Shown piece by piece: positions 34,974-43,391 of a stretch of 64,000 bases of DNA. The position numbers and the translations under genes were made by a program. Positions within the stretch are counted from its first letter, which is position 1. Each line of letters starts with the position of its first letter. Origin of the DNA: Streptomyces spiroverticillatus (GTDB lineage Bacteria; Actinomycetota; Actinomycetes; Streptomycetales; Streptomycetaceae); contig BMUX01000001.1 in assembly GCA_014650415.1 (NCBI GenBank), positions 558,001-622,000 on the forward strand. The letters run 5' to 3'. Under the pieces are notes generated by a model. It saw only the letters and a list, made by a program, of their open reading frames with translations. It did no database searches and was not told the origin of the DNA.

Positions 34974-36271
34974 GCGTCCGCCGCCCTCTCCATCTCAAGC
35001 TCCACTGCCGTGCCCCCGTCGGGCGCGGACCGCAGGACCGCCGTTCCGCCGTGGCGTTCCATCCGGCCGATGATCGATTCTCGTACGCCCATCCTGTCGT
35101 CCGGGATGGAATCGAGGTCGAAGCCGGGCCCCCGGTCCCGTACGGACACGAAGACCGTGCGGCCCTCGACCTCCGCGAAGACCTGCACCGCCCCGCCCTC
35201 GCCACCGTACTTGGCGGCGTTCACCATCGCCTCGCGCGCGGCCTGCATCTGTGCGGTCAGCTTGTCGTCCAGCGGGCAGTCGCCGACGACGACCACCTCA
35301 AGAGGCACCCCGTGCTTGTCCTCCACCTCTGCGGCGGAGCGCTTCACGGCCTCCGCGAGGGTGCTCGGTTCCTCCGCGGCGTCCTTGCCCGTGCCCTCCG
35401 GCTTGTACAGCCAGTTCCGCAGCTCGCGCTCCTGTGCGCGGGCCAGCCGGCGCACCTCGGAGCCGTCGTCGGCGTTGCGCTGGATCAGGGTGAGGGTGTG
35501 CAGTACGGAGTCGTGGACGTGGGCGGCGACCTCGGCGCGCTCCTGTGCGCGGATGCGCATCAGCCGCTCCTCGGACAGGTCCTGCGTCATGCGTACGAGA
35601 TACGGTCCCGCCAGCAGCCCGACCCCGGCGATCACGGCGAGGGCGGCGGTGAGCACGTTGCCGAGCTGGGCGGCGGAGCCCCGTACGACGATGAAGACGG
35701 TGACCCCGACGGCGACCAGGGCGACGCCCGCGATGCCGCGCATCACCTGGAGCGTGCGCCGGTGGCTGCCGCCCTCGGTCCAGTGCGCACGCCGGGCGTT
35801 GTCGGCCTGCCGCCACACCAGGACGACACCGGCGCCGGTGAGCAGGAGCGGCCACACATAGCGCTCGTTGCCCGCCATGTCGACGTTCCCCATGAAGATC
35901 GCGGCGCCCAGGCACAGGGCGATCAGCGCGACAATCTGCCCCTTGTCGGGCATCCGCAGCCGGCGACGGCCGTCCGGGAGCGTCTCGAACACGCTGCGCG
36001 GCTGGGCGTTGACCCCGCCGACGCCCAGCGGCACGAAGAACCAGAACACCGCGTACAGCAGCGCGCCCAGCCCCTGCATCAGGAACAGCGCGAAGAACGC
36101 GATCCGCACCCAGACCACCGGCAGCCCGAGATGCCCCGCGAGTCCGCGGGCCACACCGCCGAGCATCCGGCCGTCCGCACTGCGGTAGAGCTTGCGCGGC
36201 GGCGGCCCCGCCGGATCCTGCTCGGCGGCGGGGGTGCGGGCCGGACGGCGGCTCGGGGCGATGGACGACAT
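34970..36271 (-). CDS. PspC-domain sensor histidine kinase
   Basis: A 433-residue membrane histidine kinase. The N-terminus carries a PspC domain (RKLYRSADGRMLGGVARGLA, LPVVWVRIAFF), followed by several further membrane segments. The HisKA_3 helix has the phospho-acceptor His in AHVHDSVLHTLTLIQRNADD, and the ATPase domain has AREAMVNAAKYGG (N box) and DRGPGFD. This suits envelope-stress sensing with NarL-type output. The ATG at 36271 is used; there is no clear ribosome site. It is divergent from another PspC-domain gene. Confidence 0.92.
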   Translation of the reverse strand: MSSIAPSRRPARTPAAEQDPAGPPPRKLYRSADGRMLGGVARGLAGHLGLPVVWVRIAFFALFLMQGLGALLYAVFWFFVPLGVGGVNAQPRSVFETLPDGRRRLRMPDKGQIVALIALCLGAAIFMGNVDMAGNERYVWPLLLTGAGVVLVWRQADNARRAHWTEGGSHRRTLQVMRGIAGVALVAVGVTVFIVVRGSAAQLGNVLTAALAVIAGVGLLAGPYLVRMTQDLSEERLMRIRAQERAEVAAHVHDSVLHTLTLIQRNADDGSEVRRLARAQERELRNWLYKPEGTGKDAAEEPSTLAEAVKRSAAEVEDKHGVPLEVVVVGDCPLDDKLTAQMQAAREAMVNAAKYGGEGGAVQVFAEVEGRTVFVSVRDRGPGFDLDSIPDDRMGVRESIIGRMERHGGTAVLRSAPDGGTAVELEMERAADA

Positions 36272-36413
36272 GCCTCGATGGTCACACGCGCACGGGGCCC
36301 GGCACATGGGGGAAAACCCCCGATTCCCCGAGGCCGTCGCCGGGCGGAAATCAGGGATCAGCCAGGGTCGCCCCAGGTGCCGTGCCCCGGAGCGGGCCGT
36401 CACCATGGGGCGT

Positions 36414-37703
36414 ATGACAGAAGTCCACGACGCAGCACCGGCCTCCGGAACCGGAGCGCCCCCGGCCGGGGACCCCGTGCCCCGACGGACCCTGCACCGC
36501 AGCCGCCGCCATCGGACGGTCGGCGGGGTGTGCGGCGGGCTCGGCGAGTTCTTCGACGTCGACCCGGTGATCTTCCGGGTGGTGCTCGCGGTGACCTCGG
36601 TGACCGGCGGCATCGGACTGATCGCGTACGGCTTCGCCTGGCTGCTCGTGCCCCTGGAGGGCGACGACGAGAACGAGGGCAAGCGGCTGCTGACCGGCCG
36701 GGTCGACGGCCCGGCGCTGATCGCGGTGCTGCTGGCCCTGGTGGGCTGCGGGATGTTCCTGGCGTTGCGGCACAACGGCGGCGTCTTCGGGTTCTCCGTG
36801 ATGCTGCTGCTGATCGTCGGGGCGAGCACGGTGTGGTCGCGGCAGCGCAGGTCGGCGGCGCCGGCGGAGCCGGGGGCGACACAGGTGCAGGACGTGGCGG
36901 CGCCGCCGGAGACCAAGGCGCCGCCGATTCCCGGCACGCCCTCCTGGTGGCGGGACCCGATCGTCAAGGACGGCACCACCGGGCCCGTGCCGCACGGCTA
37001 CCTGTGGGGTCCGGCGGACGAGCCGGTCACGGAGGCGCCCGTACGGCGTCCCTGGCGGCCCGTGGACAGCCGCCCGCGCTCCTTCGGCGGCCTGACCTTC
37101 CTGGCGGCGCTGCTGGCCGGTGCGGCGGGCACTGCGTCGACCTGGCAGAGCGACCCGCTGGGCCCGAGCCTGGCGACCGGGCTGGCGTGCGCGCTCGCGG
37201 TGTTCGGCGTGGGCCTGGTGCTGGCCTCGTTCTTCGGCCGGGTCGGCGTCGGGACGATCTTCCTGGGGCTGCTGACGGCGGGCCTGCTGACGGCCGCGAC
37301 GACCATCCCGAAGAACATCTCCACCGAGTGGGCCACCACGAACTGGCGGCCCTCGACCACCCAGCAGGTGCAGCCGTCGTACGAGCTCGGCGCGGGCGAG
37401 GGGCGGCTCGACCTCAGCCAGGTGGCGGTGCCACAGGGCAGCACGCTGTCCACCCGGGTCGAGGTCGGCGCGGGCGCACTGCGGGTCGTCGTACCGAAGG
37501 ACGTGACCGTGCGCGTCGACATGGAACTGGGCCTGGGCGACATCCAGCTGCCCGGCGAGGGGGCGGACAACATCGACATCCGCACCGACCAGCAGCAGGT
37601 GCGCACCTTGATGCCACCACCGGGGGCGAAACCCGCGGGCACGGTGGACCTGCGGCTCGAAGTAGGCGTCGGACAGGTGGCGGTGGAACGTGCTGCGTCA
37701 TGA
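36414..37703 (+). CDS. PspC-domain membrane protein with toastrack-like C-terminus
   Basis: A 429-residue membrane protein. The PspC domain (RRTLHRSRRHRTVGGVCGGL, DPVIFRVVLAV) is followed by further membrane helices (ALIAVLLALVGCGMFLAL; FLAALLAGAAGTAS; VGTIFLGLLTAGLLTAA). The C-terminal ~110 residues are beta-rich (YELGAGEGRLDLSQ, RVEVGAGALRVVVPK, LGLGDIQLPG), like the toastrack/DUF4097 domain of LiaF/LiaG-type stress proteins. ATG 36414 is chosen over ATG 36405; neither has a strong ribosome site. It is probably controlled by the divergent two-component system. Confidence 0.85.
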   Translation: MTEVHDAAPASGTGAPPAGDPVPRRTLHRSRRHRTVGGVCGGLGEFFDVDPVIFRVVLAVTSVTGGIGLIAYGFAWLLVPLEGDDENEGKRLLTGRVDGPALIAVLLALVGCGMFLALRHNGGVFGFSVMLLLIVGASTVWSRQRRSAAPAEPGATQVQDVAAPPETKAPPIPGTPSWWRDPIVKDGTTGPVPHGYLWGPADEPVTEAPVRRPWRPVDSRPRSFGGLTFLAALLAGAAGTASTWQSDPLGPSLATGLACALAVFGVGLVLASFFGRVGVGTIFLGLLTAGLLTAATTIPKNISTEWATTNWRPSTTQQVQPSYELGAGEGRLDLSQVAVPQGSTLSTRVEVGAGALRVVVPKDVTVRVDMELGLGDIQLPGEGADNIDIRTDQQQVRTLMPPPGAKPAGTVDLRLEVGVGQVAVERAAS

Positions 37704-37953
37704 CTTCCAGCCCGGGCGCGCGGTCCTGGGCCTCACGTTCCTGGGCGCGGTCGCGGTGTACGCCGCCGACGTGGAGGGCGAGTGGGACACCCCGTGGTGG
37801 GCGCTCATCCCGCTGGTCGCCTGCGGCCTCCTGGTGGCGTCCGTCGTCGGCGCGGTGTCCTACGGCATCCGGCGCCGGCGCAGGTCGCGCATCGCGTCCA
37901 GCGAGAACACCGATGCTCCGGCGAGCACCAGCGGCAGCCACCCCATCAGGTAG
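37690..37953 (+). CDS. Small membrane protein overlapping two genes
   Basis: An 87-residue protein with two hydrophobic segments (AVLGLTFLGAVAVYAA and WWALIPLVACGLLVASVVGA) and a basic tail (RRRRRSRIAS). The GTG at 37690 lies inside the end of the PspC gene (14-nt overlap), suggesting coupled translation. The 3' third overlaps the end of the convergent DoxX gene by 94 nt. The function is unknown; the position suggests a companion of the PspC protein. Confidence 0.65.
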   Translation: MLRHDFQPGRAVLGLTFLGAVAVYAADVEGEWDTPWWALIPLVACGLLVASVVGAVSYGIRRRRRSRIASSENTDAPASTSGSHPIR

Positions 37954-38381
37954 GGCAGGTCGTTGCCGTAGTAGTACGGGGTGGCCGCCCAGCTGACGGT
38001 CAGCCACAGGCTGAGCGAGATCAGCGCCCCGCCGACGGCGGCCACCCGGGCGAACAGGCCCAGCAGCGTGGCGATGCCGACGAGGAGTTCGCCGATCGCG
38101 ATGGCGTACCCGAAACCGACGGGCGCCTTCAGTGCGAGGTCGACCAGCCAGGGCACGGCGGAGCTGTCGCGCACGGCGCTCATCGTCTGGGCGATCGACC
38201 CGTTGCCGGACGCGGACAGGAAGGCGCTGTCGGTGAGCTTGTCGAGGCCGGCGTAGACGAAGGTGAAGCCGAGGAAGAGACGCAGCGGCAGCAGCGCGAA
38301 ACGGCTGGCGCTCTGCTTCCAGCCGCGCGGTTCGTTGGTCCCGTACGCGCGTGTGCCGTTCGTCCCGTATCCGTACGCCAT
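37860..38381 (-). CDS. DoxX-family membrane protein
   Basis: A 173-residue protein. After a Tyr/Gly/Asn-rich start (MAYGYGTNGTRAYGTNE) it has a DoxX pattern: LPLRLFLGFTFVYAGLDKLT, then GYAIAIGELLVGIATLLGLF and GALISLSLWLTVSW. Four membrane helices are expected. Family members act in respiratory-chain or sulfur/thiol-linked functions; no specific role can be set here. Its 3' end overlaps the convergent small membrane gene. Confidence 0.88.
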   Translation of the reverse strand: MAYGYGTNGTRAYGTNEPRGWKQSASRFALLPLRLFLGFTFVYAGLDKLTDSAFLSASGNGSIAQTMSAVRDSSAVPWLVDLALKAPVGFGYAIAIGELLVGIATLLGLFARVAAVGGALISLSLWLTVSWAATPYYYGNDLPYLMGWLPLVLAGASVFSLDAMRDLRRRRMP

Positions 38382-38478
38382 GCTCCGGCCCTGCCTTCCC
38401 TCGCGCTCACCGTCCGTCCTTTGACCATACGTTCGAAGGGCGGGCGGGGCTCAACGGGTGCGGCCCAGGGGCTGCGGC

Positions 38479-39753
38479 TCAGTCGGTGACGTCGATGCGG
38501 TGGCTGTTGGTCTCCACCCCGGCGGCCGTGACCACCTGCACCTCGACCTCGCCGGGCTCCACCTCGACGGGCACCGGCACGGTCAGCACGCTGTCGGTGG
38601 GGTTGGCAAAACCGCCGGGCACCGGCACCAGGGGCACGTGCACATGGACGGTGCCGATGCGCACCACCATGCGGGCCAGCCGGTCGGGGGTGTGCGCCCC
38701 GGGCGGTACGAATCCGGCTCCCCGGATCTCGATGTCGTCGCCCGTACGGATCGGGCCGTCCAGGTCCCCCGCCTCCCGGGCGCGGACCACCGACAGCACC
38801 ACCGGACGCCCGCCCTCGGCGAACTTCCCGGCGACGTACGTGGCCGCGGACACCACCACGAGGAGGGCGAGCCCCCACGGCAGGTCCGGCAGCTGCTCCG
38901 GCCGCCTGGCGAGTCGTACGGCGGCGAAGACGACGGCGACGCTCGACACGAGAACGTACTGAATGTCACCGAAGTTCCCGCGCCCGGAATCGTCGGTGAG
39001 CAGGTCGGCGGCGCGCGGCCGGTCGGCCCGCACCTTCTGGAGGGTCTGCTTCAGCACCCGTGCGCCCACCATCCGCCGCAGCAGCACGGCGACCGCGCAG
39101 GTCAGCGCGAGAACGGTCAACACACCGGCGCCGCGCGCCAGTTCCAGACCGGCGATCAGCGCGTCCCGGTCGGCCGGTTTCGAGGCCCCGGCCAGCTCCA
39201 CCGCCAGCACGAGCACCGCGAAGACGGCCAGCAGCACCCAACTGGCGGCGACGGTGCGCGAGGTGGAGAGCCGGTTGTCCTCGCCGATCAGCGGCGCGAG
39301 CAGCCCGCCGCGCGCGCGGTGCACCCGGGCGGCGGCCGTCAGCAGGACGGCGGTGATCAGGGCGGCCACCAGTCCTGCCGTACGGGCGAGTGTCCAGCCG
39401 GTGCCGATCGCGGTGAACGCCTGCACCAGTGCGAGGACCACGACCCCGCCCCACAGTGCGAGGAGCGTTCCGCGCCACAGGTGCCGCAGCCACACCTCAC
39501 CGGCCTCGCGGGAACGGTCGGCGACCTCGCGGGCGGACTGGGTCAGCTCGTCGGACACCCACTGCCGGGACGCGCCCGTGGAGTGCGCGACGGCGGACGG
39601 CAGGCCCTCCCCGGTGGCGAGTCCGTCGCGCTTGGCCAGGAAGGCGGCGACGGCCCGCCGGTGCCCCTCCCGCGCTCCGCTGGGACAGCCCCCGCAGACG
39701 CATCCCCCGCCGTGCCCGCCGTGCGTGCTCTGCCTCGCCTCTTGCACCGCCAC
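38479..39753 (-). CDS. Multi-pass membrane protein with C-terminal TIG-like domain
   Basis: About 424 residues, function unknown. An N-terminal Cys/His/Gly cluster (HGGHGGGCVCGGCPSG) looks metal-binding. A region with membrane segments follows (LLALWGGVVVLALVQAF, AGLVAALITAVLLTAAA, TVAASWVLLAVFAVLVLAVE, VLTVLALTCAVAVLLR, and two near QYVLVSSVAVVFAAV and LALLVVVSAATYV). The C-terminal ~90 residues (TGDDIEIRGAGFVPPGAH) are a beta-rich IPT/TIG-like fold. GTG 39753 is chosen for the upstream GAGGAAAGG; ATG 39804 is possible. Confidence 0.7.
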   Translation of the reverse strand: MAVQEARQSTHGGHGGGCVCGGCPSGAREGHRRAVAAFLAKRDGLATGEGLPSAVAHSTGASRQWVSDELTQSAREVADRSREAGEVWLRHLWRGTLLALWGGVVVLALVQAFTAIGTGWTLARTAGLVAALITAVLLTAAARVHRARGGLLAPLIGEDNRLSTSRTVAASWVLLAVFAVLVLAVELAGASKPADRDALIAGLELARGAGVLTVLALTCAVAVLLRRMVGARVLKQTLQKVRADRPRAADLLTDDSGRGNFGDIQYVLVSSVAVVFAAVRLARRPEQLPDLPWGLALLVVVSAATYVAGKFAEGGRPVVLSVVRAREAGDLDGPIRTGDDIEIRGAGFVPPGAHTPDRLARMVVRIGTVHVHVPLVPVPGGFANPTDSVLTVPVPVEVEPGEVEVQVVTAAGVETNSHRIDVTD

Positions 39754-39853
39754 GACAGACGCCGCCCTTTCCTCACAACTCACTATCAACGTGTGAACGT
39801 GCATGTGTTGAAAGGGAATTGTGCCGTACGGAGCGACGGGTGCGCCCAGGGGT

Positions 39854-40426
39854 TCAGGTGGGGCGGGGTGACGGCCCGGGTGCCGGGTTGACGCGCAGGG
39901 GGCTTGAGTTGCGCAGGGCGTAGCAGCCGGAGGCGAAGAGGACGCCGCCGAGGGTGAGGACCATGAGGGCGCGGGCCAGGCTGGCGTCGGACACGCCCAC
40001 GGGGTAGTCCAGGGTCTTCTGCGTGACACCGTTGCGCTCGACCACCATGAGGCCGTCGATGTAACCGAGGCCGGCGGCGTTCACGGTGTCACCGACACGG
40101 AGTGCTCCGGCGATCGGACCGGCCTCGGCGAACTGGGCGCGCGCGGTGCCGTTGTCGCAGCAGTCGTCGACCATTTCGAGGTCCAGCCGCACGCCCGCAC
40201 CACTCGGGTGCGCGCGGACCACCCGCCACGGCTCGAAGTACAGGCAGCCGCCGTTCTCAACCAACGAGCCCGAGTGCGGCCCGCACACGGAAGCGCGCTC
40301 GGCCTCCCGCACGAAGTCGGGGTCGTCCCACCAGTGCAGCACCATGACCACGCCCACGAACGCCACCATCAACCCGGAGGCCACCGCCCCCACGGCCACC
40401 CGAAGTGCCGTTCTCGCCCTCATCAT
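39854..40426 (-). CDS. Two-helix membrane protein with extracytoplasmic Cys-containing domain
   Basis: A 190-residue protein of unknown function. The N-terminal helix (VAVGAVASGLMVAFVGVVMV) and a C-terminal helix (LARALMVLTLGGVLFASGCY) flank an outside domain of ~110 residues with several Cys (SVCGPHSG, ENGGCLYF, DDCCDNG) that may form disulfides. There are two adjacent ATG starts (40426, 40423); a GTG at 40441 is also possible. It follows the aldolase-like gene on the same strand by convergent-free spacing of 37 nt downstream. Confidence 0.68.
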   Translation of the reverse strand: MMRARTALRVAVGAVASGLMVAFVGVVMVLHWWDDPDFVREAERASVCGPHSGSLVENGGCLYFEPWRVVRAHPSGAGVRLDLEMVDDCCDNGTARAQFAEAGPIAGALRVGDTVNAAGLGYIDGLMVVERNGVTQKTLDYPVGVSDASLARALMVLTLGGVLFASGCYALRNSSPLRVNPAPGPSPRPT

Positions 40427-40463
40427 CCACCGAACGTACACCAGTCCTTCACAAGCGAAACCC

Positions 40464-41261
40464 TCAGCTCAGCAGCTCCGGCTCCGCCCTGCTGATCCGC
40501 CGCCACATCGACTGGTGGTTGATCCAGGCCACCAGGTCCCCGCCGATCTGGTCCCGGGTCTCGACGGCCTCCTTGTGCCCGATCAGCACCGGCTTCCCCG
40601 CCGCCTGCGCCGCCAACTGCACCTGGCAGGAGCGCTCCAGGGTGTGGAACCACCAGGCCGCCGCGTCCACCGAGTCGCCCACCGTCAGCAGCCCGTGGTT
40701 GCGCAGGATCACCGCCTTGTGGCCGCCGAGCGCCCCGGCGATCCAGCGGCCCTCCGTGGGATCCACCGCGACGCCCGTGTACGCGTCGTACAGCGCGTGG
40801 GACTCGTAGAAGGCGCAGGACTCCTGGGTGATCGGGTCCAGCAGCTCGCCGAGCGCGGAGAAGGCGCGCCCGTGCACCGAGTGGGTGTGCGCGACGGCGA
40901 CGACGTCGGGGCGCGCCTTGTGCACCTGGGCGTGCACGGTGAACGCCGCCTGGTTCACGTGCCTGCGTCCCTGCACGACCTGCCCGTCCCCGTTGACCAG
41001 CAGCAGGTCGCTGACCGTGACGTCGGCGAAGGCGAGGCCGAAGGGGTTCACCCAGTAGCAGTCGGCGTACTCGGGGTCCCGGGCGGTGATGTGCCCGGAG
41101 ACGCCCTCCTCGTACCCGTACGAGGCGAAGATCCGCAGCGCGCCCGCCAGCCGCTCCTTGCGGTAGCGGCGTTCGTCGGCCGGGTCGTTGTGCACGGGCG
41201 GCATGGAGAAGTCGAGCTGGTCCAGGGGCACCGGCGGGGGCGCGGGTATCTCGGCGGTCAT
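40464..41261 (-). CDS. Class II aldolase/adducin-family protein
   Basis: A 265-residue cytosolic enzyme. The class II aldolase fold is shown by GVSGHITARDPEYADCYWVN, the zinc-binding AHTHSVHGRAF and ILRNHGLLTVG. Family members split or isomerise sugar phosphates, or act on related hydroxy-acids; this sequence gives no firm substrate. ATG 41261 (MTAEIPAPPP) is chosen over a longer upstream reading. It lies next to a repeat-rich stretch and the guaA 3' duplication. Confidence 0.87.
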   Translation of the reverse strand: MTAEIPAPPPVPLDQLDFSMPPVHNDPADERRYRKERLAGALRIFASYGYEEGVSGHITARDPEYADCYWVNPFGLAFADVTVSDLLLVNGDGQVVQGRRHVNQAAFTVHAQVHKARPDVVAVAHTHSVHGRAFSALGELLDPITQESCAFYESHALYDAYTGVAVDPTEGRWIAGALGGHKAVILRNHGLLTVGDSVDAAAWWFHTLERSCQVQLAAQAAGKPVLIGHKEAVETRDQIGGDLVAWINHQSMWRRISRAEPELLS

Positions 41262-41299
41262 GGGGCGGAAGCTACCGCGTGGTACGGACGGAAACCAGA

Positions 41300-41340
41300 G
41301 CACCGGTGCCGGTGCGCGCGAACACCGGTGCCGGTGCGCG
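41300..41340. repeat. Tandem 18-bp repeat with CACCGGTG cores
   Basis: CACCGGTGCCGGTGCGCG occurs at 41301-41318 and again at 41323-41340. The core GCACCGGCACCGGTG (reverse complement) recurs at 34170-34184, beside another duplicated gene end. Confidence 0.85.
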
Positions 41341-41399
41341 GAAACGGCGATGCCGCCGCCACCTCAGAGAGGTGACAGCGGCATCGGCCGAGACGGGAT

Positions 41400-41432
41400 T
41401 TACTCCCACTCGATCGTCCCCGGCGGCGGTTT
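41400..41432 (-). pseudogene. Duplicated 3' end of guaA
   Basis: On the minus strand this reads [10 protein letters not shown] and a TAA stop. The true GuaA end, 69 bp away, is KPPGTIEWE and TAG. A 23-nt core (41401-41423) equals 41470-41492 exactly. Confidence 0.85.
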
Positions 41433-41468
41433 ACCTCCGCGCGTGCGGAGAACCGGGAAGCGGGAGTC

Positions 41469-43043
41469 CTACTCCCACTCGATCGTCCCCGGGGGCTTGC
41501 TCGTGACGTCGAGCACGACGCGGTTGACGTCCTTCACCTCGTTGGTGATGCGCGTCGAGATCTTCGCGAGCACCTCGTACGGCATGCGCGTCCAGTCCGC
41601 CGTCATGGCGTCCTCGGAGGACACCGGGCGCAGCACGATCGGGTGGCCGTAGGTGCGGCCGTCGCCCTGCACGCCCACCGAGCGCACGTCGGCGAGCAGC
41701 ACGACCGGGCACTGCCAGATCTCGCGGTCGAGACCGGCCGCCGTCAGCTCCTCGCGGGCGATGGCGTCGGCGTCGCGGAGCAGGTCCAGGCGCTCCTTGG
41801 TGACCTCGCCGACGATGCGGATGCCGAGGCCGGGGCCGGGGAACGGCTGGCGCTGGACGATCTCCTCCGGGAGACCCAGCTCCTGGCCGACCATCCGGAC
41901 CTCGTCCTTGAACAGCTGACGCAGCGGCTCGACGAGCTCGAACTCGATGTCGTCGGGCAGGCCGCCCACGTTGTGGTGCGACTTGATGTTCGCGGTGCCG
42001 GTGCCGCCGCCGGACTCGACGACGTCCGGGTACAGGGTGCCCTGGACCAGGAACGCGACCTCGGGGCCCTCCTCCTGGAGGATCTCCAGCTGGGCCTGCT
42101 CGAAGACGCGGATGAACTCGCGGCCGATGATCTTCCGCTTGGTCTCCGGGTCGGAGACGCCGGCCAGCGCGTCCAGGAAGCGCTTCTCGGCGTCGACGAC
42201 GACCAGACGGGCGCCGGTCGCGGCGACGAAGTCCTTCTCGACCTGCTCGGTCTCGCCCTTGCGCATCAGACCGTGGTCGACGTACACGCAGGTCAGCTGG
42301 TCGCCGATGGCCTTCTGCACGAGGGCCGCGGCGACGGCGGAGTCCACGCCGCCGGAGAGGCCGCAGATGGCGCGCTTGTCGCCGACCTGCGCGCGGATCA
42401 GGGCGACCTGCTCCTCGATGACGTTGCCGGTGGTCCAGGTGGGCTCGATGCCCGCGCCCCGGTAGAGGAAGTGCTCCAGGACCTGCTGGCCGTGCGTGGA
42501 GTGCAGCACCTCGGGGTGGTACTGGACGCCGTAGAGCTTCTTCTCGTCGTTCTCGAAGGCGGCGACCGGCACGACGTCCGTGGACGCGGTGACGGTGAAG
42601 CCCTCGGGGGCCGCCGAGCAGGCGTCGCCGTGCGACATCCACACCGACTGCTCGTCCGGGGTGCCCTCGAAGAGCGTGGAGCCGGAGCGGGTGACCTTCA
42701 GCGGCGTACGGCCGTACTCGCGGGCGCCGTTGTCGTCGACGGTGCCGCCGAGCGTGGTGGCCATGATCTGGAAGCCGTAGCACATGCCGAAGACCGGGAC
42801 GCCGGCCTCGAAGAGCGCGCGGTCGATCGACGGGGCGCCGTCGGCGTACACCGAGGACGGACCGCCGGAGAGGATGATCGCCTTCGGGTTCTTCGCGAGC
42901 ATCTCCGACACCGGCATGGTGCTCGGGACGATCTCGCTGTAGATCCGGGCCTCGCGGACACGGCGGGCGATGAGCTGGGCGTACTGCGCGCCGAAGTCGA
43001 CGACGAGTACGACGTCGGGGGCGGCGGGGGGCGCTGCGGGCAC
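41469..43043 (-). CDS. guaA: GMP synthase (glutamine-hydrolysing)
   Basis: This 524-residue enzyme amidates XMP to GMP. The N-terminal class I glutaminase domain has [28 protein letters not shown] and the nucleophile Cys in [15 protein letters not shown]. The ATP-PPase domain has the P-loop [10 protein letters not shown], and the C-terminal dimer domain ends PPGTIEWE as usual. The ATG at 43043 is used. A second copy of the terminal codons lies 69 bp downstream; guaA 3' ends are known integration sites for genomic islands. Confidence 0.97.
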   Translation of the reverse strand: MPAAPPAAPDVVLVVDFGAQYAQLIARRVREARIYSEIVPSTMPVSEMLAKNPKAIILSGGPSSVYADGAPSIDRALFEAGVPVFGMCYGFQIMATTLGGTVDDNGAREYGRTPLKVTRSGSTLFEGTPDEQSVWMSHGDACSAAPEGFTVTASTDVVPVAAFENDEKKLYGVQYHPEVLHSTHGQQVLEHFLYRGAGIEPTWTTGNVIEEQVALIRAQVGDKRAICGLSGGVDSAVAAALVQKAIGDQLTCVYVDHGLMRKGETEQVEKDFVAATGARLVVVDAEKRFLDALAGVSDPETKRKIIGREFIRVFEQAQLEILQEEGPEVAFLVQGTLYPDVVESGGGTGTANIKSHHNVGGLPDDIEFELVEPLRQLFKDEVRMVGQELGLPEEIVQRQPFPGPGLGIRIVGEVTKERLDLLRDADAIAREELTAAGLDREIWQCPVVLLADVRSVGVQGDGRTYGHPIVLRPVSSEDAMTADWTRMPYEVLAKISTRITNEVKDVNRVVLDVTSKPPGTIEWE

Positions 43044-43169
43044 GGGCGGCCTTCCGGCGGTGAAGGGGGGTCGGGAGTGTCGATTCTACCGGCGTCGGCA
43101 GATGCCCCCTGTTGGACGGCCGTACGGGAGGCCGGTCCTGGGACGCCCGTCTCATCATCCGGCCCCGCG

Positions 43170-43199
43170 TTGGCCGACGCGGGCGAGCGGGTCCATAAT
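43170..43199 (+). promoter_or_regulatory. Promoter of the chorismate-mutase leader
   Basis: TTGGCC (43170-43175), 18 nt, CATAAT (43194-43199). The leader-peptide ATG lies 7 nt beyond the -10, so the transcript is probably leaderless. Confidence 0.6.
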
Positions 43200-43206
43200 G
43201 CTCCCC

Positions 43207-43281
43207 ATGCGCTCGTACACGACCTTCGTCTTTACCTATGGCACCCGGCCCGTCCGGCTGCCACGGTCGTGCTGCTTGTAG
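43207..43281 (+). CDS. Aromatic-residue leader peptide (attenuation)
   Basis: A 24-residue ORF, MRSYTTFVFTYGTRPVRLPR and four more, then TAG. It has Tyr, Phe, Phe, Tyr at positions 4, 7, 9 and 11, two of them as TTT and TAT, rare in this GC-rich genome. It is followed by a terminator hairpin and then a chorismate mutase gene, so it should sense charged Phe/Tyr tRNA. Confidence 0.82.
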   Translation: MRSYTTFVFTYGTRPVRLPRSCCL

Positions 43282-43304
43282 CAACTGACAAGCGACTTCC
43301 CAGG

Positions 43305-43330
43305 CGCCCCGGGCCGACAGGCCCGGGGCG
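43305..43330 (+). terminator. Attenuator hairpin before the chorismate mutase gene
   Basis: An 11-bp GC-rich stem (43305-43315 with 43320-43330), a 4-nt loop and a short T-containing tail. Its left arm can also pair with CGGCCCG at 43246-43252 inside the leader-peptide coding region, giving a possible antiterminator. Confidence 0.8.
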
Positions 43331-43391
43331 TTCTGTCGTTGCCGGACCTGGTGGCCGTCGCGGGTGCTCCCTTCACCCCAGGAGTACGGAC

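Noticed and set aside
41301..41340. CRISPR-like repeat spacing
   Set aside because: Only two 18-bp units, 4 bp apart, with no spacers or cas genes.
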